Of a stretch of 64,000 nucleotides of DNA, positions 7,110 to 15,688 are shown in pieces. The stretch's first letter is position 1, and the number at the start of each line of letters is the position of its first letter. The notes beneath the pieces were generated by a model, which saw nothing but the letters and a program-made list of their open reading frames with translations, had not been told where the DNA came from and made no database searches. The stretch is from Solwaraspora sp. WMMA2056 (GTDB lineage: Bacteria > Actinomycetota > Actinomycetes > Mycobacteriales > Micromonosporaceae). Location: assembly GCF_030345095.1 (NCBI RefSeq), contig NZ_CP128360.1:2294001-2358000 (forward strand). Reading direction: 5' to 3'. A program made the position numbers and the translations under genes.

Positions 7110-9316
7110 CCGACCAGAACGACAGTGACGCCACCGTCGTCGACTGCACCAGCTGCGACGGCGGTGGCGTCACCTCCCACCGGTGCAGCTGCACCTGGTA
7201 CGGCGACACGCTCATCGTCGACGACGACCGGTCGAGCGCACCCCCGGGCGGGTCGGCGTACCGCGATTGTCAGGTCTGCGGCGGCACCGGCGCGACCTGC
7301 ACGACCTGCCTGTCCTGCGGCGGGCTCGGCCGCCGCCGCGCCCAACTGGTGCTGACCGTCGCCAACGTCGACACCGCCGCCGTCGCCTCCGTCACCGTCG
7401 TGCCCGGCGCGCTCGACCCGGTACGCCGCGACGGTGACTGGCTGCTCGACCTCGACGCCGTCGTCACCGACCTGGCCGGCCGGGTCGACGCCGCGCACCT
7501 CTACGAACCGGACGCCCCCGACCGCGTCATCTACGCCGGCAGCCTCAGCCTGCCCCACGAGTGGCGGCCCGACCTGCCCGCCGCGCGACGGCACGCCCTG
7601 GAAGCCGCCGCGATCGCCGAGCGTGCCACGTACCCGTGGCGGGTCTGGCTCGGCCGCACCACCCGGCCGCCGCGCCCCGAACCGGCCCGCCACCTCGGCG
7701 AACTCTGCGCCCTCGCCGAACTGCTCTGCCTCGACCTGGTCGTCGAAACCCGACCAGACCCGTACGGCGACGGCCGCCACCGCTGGCAGCTGCGCCTCGA
7801 ACTGCCCGACACCGACGTCGGCGACACCTTCGCCGGCAGCATCGCCGGCGCCGACACCCTCGACGCGGCGATCGCCGCCGCCGACCTCACCGGCCTGGCC
7901 GCCGGCCTCGCCGACCGCAGCCGCGACGCCCCCGCCCACTTCCTGCACCCCAACGAGCGCGGCGGCCTGCCGATCGGACCGCCGAAACTCGACCTCGACC
8001 AGCTCGAACGCCGCATGATCGCCGACTGCACCACCCTCGTCACCGGCGCGCCGACCCCGGGCGCGCAGGCCATCTGGCGCGACGGACGCTGGTGGCACAC
8101 CAGCCTGCGGGTGGTCGCCGTCGTCGAGGAACTCACCGAAGGTCAGACCGGTCAGATTCGCCGCCGTACGGTCGACAAGCTCGCCCGCTCGTGGCAACCG
8201 CCGCCGCCCAGCTGGCAGGGGCCGGCGATCCCGTACGAACCGTGCCCGTACTGCGTACCCGAGCAGGGGCTGCGCCGCTGCATCTGCACCATCGGTGCCG
8301 CCACCGCCGACCCGCAGTGCCGCCACTGCGGCGGTGCCGGGCTCAGCGGCCGGCACGGCTCCGGCCTGCTGCGCTGCTTCAGCTGCGGCGACACCGCCCA
8401 GATCCGGCACGGCGTCGTCGTCACCGTCACCGACGGGCAGCACTGGGCGCGGCACCTCAACTGGGCCGTGCCCGCCGCCGGCTCCGCCGTGGCACCGCAG
8501 ATCGGCAGCCAGCCCGGCGGTAAACCCATCCACCAGGTGCCACCGCCGTACCGGCTCCCCGCACACCTCGGTGGTCTGGCCGTACGCGGACAGCCGGTCA
8601 GCCTGGCGCAGCTCACGCCGCTCGACGACCACGCCCGCGTCTACCCCGAGGAGCTGTGGCACGGCTGGACCACCCTCGACCACCCTGGGCAGGACCCGCT
8701 CACCGCGTACCTGGCCGACGTCGCCAACGGCCACCCCGGCGGCCGGCTGCTGCTGTACGCCGCCGAGCCCGACGCGCCGTCGCTGGCGCGGGTGCTCGCC
8801 CTCGCCCACGGGCTTGGGCTCGCCCTGGTCGTCACCGTCGCCGACCACCGGCACAACGCCGGTACGCCGTACCAGGTGCAGGGGGTGTCGTGGGGTGCCT
8901 ACTTCGCCCCGCCCGGTGCGGCCGGCGCGTCCGGCGCGGCTTTCGGTCTCAAGGCGTACCCGGACCGGCGCACGATCGGGCAGGCGTTGGCCCGTGCCGT
9001 CGAGTATCTGTCGGTCGACACCAACGCGGCGGTGCCGGCCGAGCCGGGCACCCCGATCGCCGTACCGCAATCCGCGCCGACGCCTGCGGTCTACGGTGGT
9101 CCTGCTGTCGACGACGCTGAACCGGACGACGGACTGGTGCCGTTGTTGTCGCTGCTCGCGGCGCACTACGCCGGCGAGACGGTGATCGTCGTGCTCGCCG
9201 CGTCCCACTGCGCGGTGCACGTACGCGAAGGTCCGGAAAACACCCGTTGTCTCGTCACCGCGGCCGACCTGCGGGCCGCCGTCACCGCCCTACGCCTGCA
9301 CCCACCCGCAACCTGA
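7106..9316 (+). CDS. Large protein with DnaJ-type zinc clusters, unknown function
   Basis: This 736-residue cytoplasmic protein has two Cys-rich modules resembling the CxxCxGxG zinc region of DnaJ. One is at about residues 13-75 (CTSCDGGG, CQVCGGTG, CLSCGGLG). The other is at about 380-425 (CPYC, CRHCGGAG, CFSCGD). No J domain is present. The parts between are Ala/Leu/Asp-rich with an ALARVLALAHGLGLAL-type helix near residue 560. It starts at a GTG overlapping the DivIVA stop. Such clusters can bind zinc and protein or nucleic acid; I do not recognise the whole architecture. Confidence 0.8.
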   Translation: MTDQNDSDATVVDCTSCDGGGVTSHRCSCTWYGDTLIVDDDRSSAPPGGSAYRDCQVCGGTGATCTTCLSCGGLGRRRAQLVLTVANVDTAAVASVTVVPGALDPVRRDGDWLLDLDAVVTDLAGRVDAAHLYEPDAPDRVIYAGSLSLPHEWRPDLPAARRHALEAAAIAERATYPWRVWLGRTTRPPRPEPARHLGELCALAELLCLDLVVETRPDPYGDGRHRWQLRLELPDTDVGDTFAGSIAGADTLDAAIAAADLTGLAAGLADRSRDAPAHFLHPNERGGLPIGPPKLDLDQLERRMIADCTTLVTGAPTPGAQAIWRDGRWWHTSLRVVAVVEELTEGQTGQIRRRTVDKLARSWQPPPPSWQGPAIPYEPCPYCVPEQGLRRCICTIGAATADPQCRHCGGAGLSGRHGSGLLRCFSCGDTAQIRHGVVVTVTDGQHWARHLNWAVPAAGSAVAPQIGSQPGGKPIHQVPPPYRLPAHLGGLAVRGQPVSLAQLTPLDDHARVYPEELWHGWTTLDHPGQDPLTAYLADVANGHPGGRLLLYAAEPDAPSLARVLALAHGLGLALVVTVADHRHNAGTPYQVQGVSWGAYFAPPGAAGASGAAFGLKAYPDRRTIGQALARAVEYLSVDTNAAVPAEPGTPIAVPQSAPTPAVYGGPAVDDAEPDDGLVPLLSLLAAHYAGETVIVVLAASHCAVHVREGPENTRCLVTAADLRAAVTALRLHPPAT

Positions 9317-9340
9317 CGCCCCCTGCCCGCTGGGGGTCTG

Positions 9341-9403
9341 CGTCGATGTGAGGCTGAGATACCCTACGCCGCAATCATTCGGTATCTCAGCCTCACATCG
9401 ACG
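9341..9403. repeat. Perfect 23-bp inverted repeat with 17-base loop
   Basis: Bases 9341-9363 and 9381-9403 are exact reverse complements and contain GTGAGGCTGAGATACC and its complement. The repeat sits 24 bases after the stop of the zinc-cluster gene and ends 46 bases before the next gene. There is no following T-run. It could be a factor-independent terminator, a dispersed palindrome, or an operator. Confidence 0.8.
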
Positions 9404-9449
9404 AGGTGGTTCAGCCGAGCACCGCCTCCCAGGCACGGAGAATGCCCAA

Positions 9450-10646
9450 GTGATCGATGCACAGGTCCCCGACCGCGCTGCACTGGCCGCACGGTCGCCA
9501 GCGGAGCTTGCCTTTTACCTCCGCACGCAGGGTTGGACGGCGCAGAACCAGTCGGACACCGGCGTTCAATGGATCAAGGTGGTGGACGGCGAGGAGTTCG
9601 AAGCACTCCAGCCGGGGAAGTCGATGCTTCGTGATTACCCGGCCCGGGTGCGAGACGTCATCCAGGTGCTCTCCGTCGTTGAGGGCCGATCGCCGGTCGA
9701 TATTCTCGCCGACATGGCCCACACACCCCACTCGCTGTTCGGCGGAGGGTCGGACGGGCTGCTGCTGTTCGGCATCACCCCGCCGCGTCGCGACGCCGCA
9801 CCAGAGCGGATGCGCGAGATCGCCCAGGTCACCCTGGATCGGCTCGCGCCGCTCGACCTCGACGCCCTGGTGCTCTACGACATCGACGACGAGGCGGACC
9901 GTAACCCGGACGAACGGCCGTTCCCGTACCTGCCGACCGCCGACCCGGCGGAGTTCCACGCCGAACACCTCGGTGCCTGGCGACGTCCGGTGATCATCTA
10001 CCGCTGCGTCGGGAAGTACCAGGAGTCGCAGTTGCGGTCGTGGTTGACGTCGGCGGACACCGACCAGGTCGGCGCGGTCTTCGTCGGCTCGTCGTCGCGC
10101 GACAAGCCGGTGCACACCAGCCTGACCCGGGCGCACGAGGTACGCCGTGAGACTCGGCCGGATCTATTCGCCGGCGCGGTGACCATCACCGAGCGGTACA
10201 CCCGTGGCCGCGACGAGCACCTGCGCATGTTGGCCAAGCAGGAGCAGGGCTGCGCGTTCTTCATCTCCCAGGTCGTCTACGACGTCGATGCGACCAAGAG
10301 CATGTTGTCGGATTACTACTACGCGTGCCTCGATCGAGGTGTGGCGCCGCGTACGGTCGTGTTGACCATGTCGGTGTGTGGGTCGCTCAAGACGTTGTCG
10401 TTTCTCCAGTGGCTCGGCGTCGACGTTCCCCGCTGGCTGGAGAACGCGCTGCGGCGCGCCGATGACCCACTCGCCGAGTCGTACGCCCAGTGCCTGCGCA
10501 ACGCGAGTGACCTGCTCGACTTCTGCCGCCGTCTCGGGTTGCCGTTCGGCTTCCACGTGGAGAGCGTGTCGATCCGCAAGGTCGAGATCGAGGCCGCGGT
10601 CTCCCTCGCGACTGAACTGCGGGCGATGCTCGACCGGAACCGTTGA
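9450..10646 (+). CDS. MTHFR-like TIM-barrel protein with an extra N-terminal domain
   Basis: This protein has 398 residues. About residues 100-395 follow the methylenetetrahydrofolate reductase barrel: FGITPPR as the first strand, then IIYRCVGKY, and ISQVVYDVDATKSML near 272 in the place of the usual ITQ-FFD segment. The C-terminal helices (SFLQWLGVDVPRWL, FGFHVESVSIRKVEIE) also fit. Residues 1-95 are a separate domain (YLRTQGWT, VDGEEFEAL, DYPARVRDVIQVLSVVEGRS) not found in ordinary MetF. GTG 9450 is preferred over an earlier ATG at 9348 because that extension would be encoded by the inverted repeat. Whether it binds folate or FAD is unknown. Confidence 0.8.
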   Translation: MIDAQVPDRAALAARSPAELAFYLRTQGWTAQNQSDTGVQWIKVVDGEEFEALQPGKSMLRDYPARVRDVIQVLSVVEGRSPVDILADMAHTPHSLFGGGSDGLLLFGITPPRRDAAPERMREIAQVTLDRLAPLDLDALVLYDIDDEADRNPDERPFPYLPTADPAEFHAEHLGAWRRPVIIYRCVGKYQESQLRSWLTSADTDQVGAVFVGSSSRDKPVHTSLTRAHEVRRETRPDLFAGAVTITERYTRGRDEHLRMLAKQEQGCAFFISQVVYDVDATKSMLSDYYYACLDRGVAPRTVVLTMSVCGSLKTLSFLQWLGVDVPRWLENALRRADDPLAESYAQCLRNASDLLDFCRRLGLPFGFHVESVSIRKVEIEAAVSLATELRAMLDRNR

Positions 10647-10671
10647 CGACTCAACTGACCGATTACCGGAC

Positions 10672-11316
10672 CTAGCTGACCGCCTGCCAGGCGAGGCGGA
10701 CGGCGAGTAGCCCGATGATGCCGTTGCCGACCAGTGCGGTGATCAGCCGGCCGCGTGGACTGGTGAGCACGCGGCCGAGGATCGCGCCACCGGTGGCCAG
10801 CAGCAGTTGCCAACTCGCCGAGGCGACGAACGCCGCCACGACGAACACCGTGCCGACGAGCACTCGACCATCGGCCGAATCCGCCGTGTGCCCTTGGTAG
10901 CCGACCACGAGGGCGGCGAAGTAGACGATGGTCATCGGGTTCAGCAGCGTCAGCCCGACGAAGACGGCGTACGTCCGGGCGGCCGACCCGGTCGGCACCG
11001 GCTGCGTCGCGTCGGCCGCCGCGTGACGGGCCCGCACTGCGGTGAGGATTCCCCGTACGGCGATCGCGACGAGCACCACGGCGGCGGCGGCCCGCAGGAC
11101 GCCGATTGTCGGTTGGAGCAGCCGGGCGATCGCCGCGCCGCTGACCACGGCGGCGACGGCGTACAGCCCGTCGGCGGTGGCGGTGCCGAGCCCGGCGGCC
11201 GCACCGTGGCGCAGCGACACCTGTGCGGCAAGGGTGACGATCAGGACCCCGATCGCGCCGACCGGGATCGCGATGCCGTAGCCGGCGAGCAGCCCGGATG
11301 TCAGTGCCTCGATCAC
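10672..11316 (-). CDS. LysE-family exporter
   Basis: This 214-residue inner-membrane protein has about six hydrophobic segments and the LysE pattern: an N-terminal SGLLAGYGIAIPVGAIGVLI segment, a central LLNPMTIVYF motif and a C-terminal helix. The family exports amino acids or small metabolites using the proton gradient; the substrate is not evident. GTG 11316 matches the usual family N-terminus. It converges with the MTHFR-like gene. Confidence 0.85.
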   Translation of the reverse strand: MIEALTSGLLAGYGIAIPVGAIGVLIVTLAAQVSLRHGAAAGLGTATADGLYAVAAVVSGAAIARLLQPTIGVLRAAAAVVLVAIAVRGILTAVRARHAAADATQPVPTGSAARTYAVFVGLTLLNPMTIVYFAALVVGYQGHTADSADGRVLVGTVFVVAAFVASASWQLLLATGGAILGRVLTSPRGRLITALVGNGIIGLLAVRLAWQAVS

Positions 11317-11439
11317 GGCAGGACTATGCCGACCCGCCTGATCAGGCGGCAACCAGTTATGCCGCCCCGTCCGGTCCGGGGCGGCGTACGGGTGCCCGGC
11401 CAGGGGCCCGGCACCGATGCGTTGACGAGGTGGACTGTA

Positions 11440-11483
11440 TTGACTAACGTCACTCCCAGTCTGGAGATGTTAACGTTCGTCAA
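11440..11483. promoter_or_regulatory. Paired inverted operator half-sites upstream of sugar ABC operon
   Basis: TTGACTAACGTCA at 11440-11452 and TTAACGTTCGTCAA at 11470-11483 carry the same TTGACNAACGT core in opposite orientation. The second contains the self-complementary AACGTT typical of LacI-family operators. They lie 62-105 bases upstream of the binding-protein start. No LacI gene is in the window. Confidence 0.5.
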
Positions 11484-11544
11484 TGTTTTGCGCGTAGGGG
11501 TGATCACGACAATCGCTCAAGCCGCCGCAGTTGACGACCACCGT

Positions 11545-12831
11545 ATGGAGGGCCGCTTTAAGCGCGTCGTCACCACCGCCACCGCCGTCGCTGCGGCGGC
11601 GGCCATGATCCTGACCGCCGGCTGTACGCCAGGGTCAGGCGGCTCCGGATCATCGGACCCGAACACCTTCGAGTTCTGGTCGTTCACCGGGATCAACCAG
11701 CAGGCATCCGTCGATGCGTACACCAGCGACCATCCGGACATCGAGGTCAAGCTCACCGAAGTGGGCGACACCAGCGAAACAGCCCAGGCGCTCACCGCCG
11801 CACTGGCCGGTGGCAAGGTGCCCGACCTGGTGCTGATCCAGGGCGACAACATGCCGAAGTTCATGCAGGCCCCGGAGAACTTCGTGGACCTGACCACGCT
11901 CGGCGCCGACCAGATGACCGGCGACTACCTCGACTGGGTCATTTCGCAGTCGACCACCGAGGACGGCAAGGTCATCGGAATACCGACGGATGTCGGTGGC
12001 ATGGCGATCGCGTACCGGACCGACCTGTTCGCCGCCGCCGGCCTGCCCACCGACCGGGACGAGGTCTCCGAACTGTGGCCTACCTGGGACGCGTTCCTGG
12101 AGGTCGGCAAGCAGTACGTCGCGGCAACCGGCAAACCGTTCCTGGACAACACTCCGACGAGCATCTTCTTCCAAGCGGTCAACCAGGGCTCGGAACGCTA
12201 CTACGACGCCGACCGCGAGCTGTCGTACGACAAGAATCCGCAGGTCAAGGCGGCGTTCGACCTGACGCTGGAGATGTACGAGGCGGGCATCTCCGGTCGG
12301 ATCGCCTCCTGGACGCCCGGCTGGACCGCCGGAATGAGCAAGGGCGACTTCGCGGTGATGTCGGCACCGTCCTGGATGCTCAACGCGATCAAGACCAACG
12401 CCCCGGACAGCGCCGGGAAATGGGACGTCGCCACCATTCCCGGTGGATCCGGGAACTGGGGCGGCAGCTACCTCGCCATCCCCGCGCGGGCGCAGAACCC
12501 GGCGGCGGCCTGGGACTACATCGCCACGATGCAGTCACCCGAGGGCCAGCTCGCGCACTTCCTGGAGCACGGGGCGCTGCCGACCACGCCGTCGGTCTAC
12601 ACCAACCCGCAGTTGATCGCGAAGACCGACCCGTTCTTCTCCGACGCGCCGATCGGCCAGATCTACACCGAGTCCGTGGTGAACATCGAGCCGTTCTACA
12701 TCGGCCCCGACGACGCCACCATCGGCACCGAACTGCTCAACACGCTCACCAGCGTGGAGCAGGGCCAGGTCGCACCCGACGAGGCGTGGGAAACCGCGCT
12801 CACCAACGTCAGGAACGCCCTCCGCGGCTGA
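11545..12831 (+). CDS. Carbohydrate ABC transporter substrate-binding lipoprotein
   Basis: This is a 428-residue extracellular lipoprotein. A signal peptide rich in Ala and Val ends in the lipobox LTAGC near residue 29. The mature part is a family-1 type binding protein (NTFEFWSFTGINQQASV, VPDLVLIQGDNMPKFM, GGMAIAYRTDLFAAAG, GSYLAIPARAQNPAAAWDYI). It binds a sugar or oligosaccharide outside the membrane and delivers it to the two permeases that follow. No ATPase gene is present, as is common in actinomycetes that use a shared MsiK-type ATPase. The ATG was chosen for its proximity to the signal peptide. Confidence 0.92.
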   Translation: MEGRFKRVVTTATAVAAAAAMILTAGCTPGSGGSGSSDPNTFEFWSFTGINQQASVDAYTSDHPDIEVKLTEVGDTSETAQALTAALAGGKVPDLVLIQGDNMPKFMQAPENFVDLTTLGADQMTGDYLDWVISQSTTEDGKVIGIPTDVGGMAIAYRTDLFAAAGLPTDRDEVSELWPTWDAFLEVGKQYVAATGKPFLDNTPTSIFFQAVNQGSERYYDADRELSYDKNPQVKAAFDLTLEMYEAGISGRIASWTPGWTAGMSKGDFAVMSAPSWMLNAIKTNAPDSAGKWDVATIPGGSGNWGGSYLAIPARAQNPAAAWDYIATMQSPEGQLAHFLEHGALPTTPSVYTNPQLIAKTDPFFSDAPIGQIYTESVVNIEPFYIGPDDATIGTELLNTLTSVEQGQVAPDEAWETALTNVRNALRG

Positions 12832-12846
12832 GTAGACGACCCACGT

Positions 12847-12880
12847 GCGGCGGCCGCCGGAGCATCCGGCCGGCCGCCGC
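12847..12880. terminator. GC-rich hairpin between binding protein and permease genes
   Basis: GCGGCGGCCG at 12847-12856 pairs with CGGCCGCCGC at 12871-12880; inner CCGG blocks can extend the stem. There is no T-run. Such a hairpin after the binding-protein gene commonly lowers expression of the permeases or stabilises the upstream mRNA. Confidence 0.55.
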
Positions 12881-12901
12881 GTGTCACGGAAGGTGAGCGC
12901 T

Positions 12902-13864
12902 GTGACCACCATGCTCAGCCCGGCCACGGCTCGCCGGACCGCCGGCCGGCCGGGCCGGTCCCGTCACATCCAGCAGGGCGTACGGGAACGACTGGCGCCG
13001 TACGTGTACGTCGCGCCGTTCTTTCTGCTCTTTTTCGTCTTCGGGCTCTTCCCGCTGCTGTTCACGTTCTACATCGCCCTGTTCGACTGGAATCCGATCG
13101 GCGAACGCAGCTACGTGGGGCTGAAGAACTTCTCCGACCTCGTCGACGACCCACGGTTCTGGGGTGCACTGCGCAACACGTTCAGCATCTGGCTGCTGTC
13201 GACCGTTCCGCAGCTGCTGATCGCGCTCGGCATGGCGCACGTGCTCAACCACGTACGGCTGCGGGCGGCCACCCTGTTCCGGATGTCGATGCTGGTCCCC
13301 TACGTCACCTCCGTGGCCGCGACGACCATCGTCTTCGCCCAGCTGTTCGACCGCGACTACGGCCTGCTCAACTGGCTCATCGGGCTGCTGGGATTCGAGC
13401 ACGTCGACTTCACCGCGTCGCCGTGGGGCAGCCACTTCATGATCGCGGTGATGGTCGCCTGGCGGTGGACCGGCTACAACACCCTGCTGTACCTCGCCTC
13501 ACTGCAGGCGGTGCCCCGCGACCTGTACGAGGCCGCCGCAGTGGACGGCGCCAACGGCTGGAAGCAGTTCCGGCACATCACCGTTCCCTCGCTGCGGCCG
13601 ATCATCGTGTTCACCGTCATCACCTCGACGATCGGCGGGCTGCAGATCTTCACCGAGCCGCTGCTGGCCAACCCGGTGGGTGGACTCACCTGCGGCGCGG
13701 CGCGCCAGTGTCAGACCCTCACCCTGTTCCTCTACGAGCAGGCCTTCGGCCGGTTCCACTTCGGCTACGGCGCGGCCATCGGCGTCGCGCTCTTCGTGAT
13801 GGTCGTGATCATCTCCGCGATCAACTACCTCCTGGTCACCCGGATCCGCTCGGAGCGCCCATGA
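12902..13864 (+). CDS. Sugar ABC transporter permease (first)
   Basis: This 320-residue MalF-type permease has six hydrophobic segments. It carries the ATPase-contact EAA loop, EAAAVDGANGWKQFRHITVP. GTG 12902 is supported by a GGAAGG motif at 12888-12893. Its TGA overlaps the ATG of the second permease, so the pair is coupled. It forms the translocation channel of the importer with that partner. Confidence 0.93.
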   Translation: MTTMLSPATARRTAGRPGRSRHIQQGVRERLAPYVYVAPFFLLFFVFGLFPLLFTFYIALFDWNPIGERSYVGLKNFSDLVDDPRFWGALRNTFSIWLLSTVPQLLIALGMAHVLNHVRLRAATLFRMSMLVPYVTSVAATTIVFAQLFDRDYGLLNWLIGLLGFEHVDFTASPWGSHFMIAVMVAWRWTGYNTLLYLASLQAVPRDLYEAAAVDGANGWKQFRHITVPSLRPIIVFTVITSTIGGLQIFTEPLLANPVGGLTCGAARQCQTLTLFLYEQAFGRFHFGYGAAIGVALFVMVVIISAINYLLVTRIRSERP

Positions 13865-14730
13865 ACCCCGCCCCCTCGACCAGCGGGCGCACGCCGCACC
13901 GGCGGCGTCGCGCCAACCGGATCCACCCGGCCGTGTACGTGGCGCTCTGCGGCATGGTGTTCTTCAGCGTGTTTCCGCTCTACTGGATGTTCGTGGTGGC
14001 CACCACCGACTCGGCCACCGCGTACAACCTGCCGCCGCGTGTGCTGCCCGGCGGCAACTTCTTCCACCTGGCCAGCCTGGTCTTCGAGATCGTGCCGTTC
14101 GTGCAGGCGCTGATGAACAGCCTGGTCGTGGCCACCTCGATCGGCGTGGGTCAGGCATTCCTCTGCGCGCTGGCCGGGTTCGCCTTCGCCAAGCTGTCCT
14201 TCCGGGGCCGCAACACGTTGTTCCTCATCGTCGTGTTGACGATGACGGTGCCGACCCAGCTCGCCGTCGTACCGCAGTACCTGATCATGTCCCGCTTCAA
14301 CTGGGTGGACACCCTGCAGGCGTTGATCGTCCCCGGGCTGGTGAGCGCGTTCGGCATCTTCTGGATGCGGCAGCACATCGGCAACGTGGTCGACGACGAG
14401 CTGATGAACGCCGCCCGGGTGGACGGGGCGACGACCTGGCAGATCTTCTGGCGCATCGCTTTCCCGGTGGTCCGCCCGGCGGCGTTGATCCTGGGCCTGT
14501 TCGGCTTCGTCTACGCGTGGAACGACTTCCTGTGGCCGTTCATCGTGTTGAAGTCCCCGGAGCGCTACACCGTCCAGATCGCCATCAAGGCACTGCAGAA
14601 CAACCGGGACATCGACCTGGGCCTGGCCATGTCCGGCTCGTTCCTGGCCACGTTGCCGGTGCTGGTGTTGTTCGTCTTCGTCGGCCGGCGCCTGGTGCAG
14701 GGAATCATGGAAGGGGCGTTCAAGGGCTGA
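13861..14730 (+). CDS. Sugar ABC transporter permease (second)
   Basis: This 289-residue MalG-type permease is predicted to have six membrane helices. The EAA-like loop reads NAARVDGATTWQIFWRIAFP. The basic N-terminus (RTPHRRRRANR) faces the cytoplasm. It overlaps the first permease by four bases. The operon ends here without an ATPase or a glycosidase. Confidence 0.93.
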   Translation: MNPAPSTSGRTPHRRRRANRIHPAVYVALCGMVFFSVFPLYWMFVVATTDSATAYNLPPRVLPGGNFFHLASLVFEIVPFVQALMNSLVVATSIGVGQAFLCALAGFAFAKLSFRGRNTLFLIVVLTMTVPTQLAVVPQYLIMSRFNWVDTLQALIVPGLVSAFGIFWMRQHIGNVVDDELMNAARVDGATTWQIFWRIAFPVVRPAALILGLFGFVYAWNDFLWPFIVLKSPERYTVQIAIKALQNNRDIDLGLAMSGSFLATLPVLVLFVFVGRRLVQGIMEGAFKG

Positions 14731-14750
14731 CCAGTTCCCGGGCCGCTGCC

Positions 14751-14819
14751 AGGTCAGCGGCGGGTGGCGGCCCAGGTCAGCGGCGGGTGGCGGCCCAGGT
14801 CAGCGGCGGGTGGCGGCCA
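14751..14819. repeat. Three tandem 23-bp repeats containing a gene's stop codon
   Basis: AGGTCAGCGGCGGGTGGCGG followed by CCC is repeated three times at 14751-14773, 14774-14796 and 14797-14819 (the last unit ends CCA). The stop of the minus-strand gene ending at 14800 lies in the third unit, so the 3' end of that gene (encoding AATRR and stop) has been duplicated twice downstream. Confidence 0.9.
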
Positions 14820-15234
14820 GCGCCCCGGCGGCGGTGGCGCCGAACCCGACCGCCATCAGCGGTAGGCCGAGCCCGAACGGCAGTTCCCCGACCCAGTTGA
14901 TGTTGCTGCGCTCCGGCAGGCCGCCGAGGGTCACCGCGACGACGGCAGCGGCCATGAACAGGCCGGCGACGGCGGCGCCGGCACTGAGCAGAGCGAGCTC
15001 GACGCTGCGCCGGGCCCAGAGACTGGCGAGAATCGCGACGGCCAGGAAGACCACGACCCACCAGACCCAGCCGCCCCCGCTGCTGACCGTCAGGTAGCTC
15101 CAGCCCGAGTACCACCACTGGCGACGTTCCGTGGCCTTGAACCAGGGGAGCAGGAAGCCGAGCAGTGCGGTGACCGTCCCGACCAGCATCAGCGCGTCCG
15201 GTGCGGGGCGGTACGACTTCTGCGGTGTCTCCAC
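14800..15234 (-). CDS. Small membrane protein of unknown function
   Basis: This 144-residue protein has four predicted membrane helices, including LMLVGTVTALLGFLLPWF and FLAVAILASLWA. A short extracytoplasmic Trp-rich loop (RRQWWYSGWSYL) lies between the first two. GTG start. The family is not recognised. Its 3' end is the source of the tandem repeats at 14751-14819. It may be co-transcribed with the membrane gene ending at 15260, 25 bases upstream. Confidence 0.7.
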   Translation of the reverse strand: METPQKSYRPAPDALMLVGTVTALLGFLLPWFKATERRQWWYSGWSYLTVSSGGGWVWWVVVFLAVAILASLWARRSVELALLSAGAAVAGLFMAAAVVAVTLGGLPERSNINWVGELPFGLGLPLMAVGFGATAAGALAATRR

Positions 15235-15259
15235 GAACGGCGACGTTAGCAGCGTGGTG

Positions 15260-15688
15260 CTATTTCTTCCGCCGGGTCCTGCGGGCTCGCCGACTCCGCC
15301 GGCTGTCGGTCCTGCCGCTGGTGGCGGCGGTCTCGGTGACGCTGCGCCGGATGCGTTCGACGGTGTGCCAGTTGAAGGTCATGCCGGCCGCCAGCATGAT
15401 CAGGAACGCTGCGGCCGCCGTCAGCATGGTGGCGACGTAGCCGCCATCGGCGGCGATGCTGATCGTGGCGAAGATGGCGCTGGCGGCGAGGGCGAGACTG
15501 GCGATGACGCCGAAGGCGAGCGAACCCTGGAGGCGGTCCGCCGTCCGCAGACCCAGTGACAGTCGCACGATGTCCCGGACGCCGAGTTTGATGTCCACGG
15601 TGGTGGGCGTGCGGCCGATGTACGGATCCTTTGGTGCGGGCTCACTCTGCAGGTCGATCGACCGGGTCACCCTGGCTCGTGCTGCCAT
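15260..15688 (-). CDS. Small membrane protein with basic tail, unknown function
   Basis: This 142-residue protein has two central helices (LAFGVIASLALAASAIFATI and YVATMLTAAAAFLIMLAAGM). The C-terminus is very basic (RTDSRRSRRARRTRRKK). A GAGGTGG ribosome binding site precedes the ATG by four bases. No homologous family is evident. The basic tail suggests binding to phospholipid heads or nucleic acid on the cytoplasmic side. Confidence 0.7.
   Translation of the reverse strand: MAARARVTRSIDLQSEPAPKDPYIGRTPTTVDIKLGVRDIVRLSLGLRTADRLQGSLAFGVIASLALAASAIFATISIAADGGYVATMLTAAAAFLIMLAAGMTFNWHTVERIRRSVTETAATSGRTDSRRSRRARRTRRKK

Noticed and set aside
7085-9220. Long open frame on the minus strand opposite the zinc-cluster gene
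   Set aside because: High GC gives long antisense frames; this one has no domain pattern and the plus-strand gene has Cys motifs and coupling to its neighbour.
10807-11544. Long N-terminal extension of the sugar-binding protein
   Set aside because: A signal peptide and lipobox begin at ATG 11545 and the extension is antisense to LysE.
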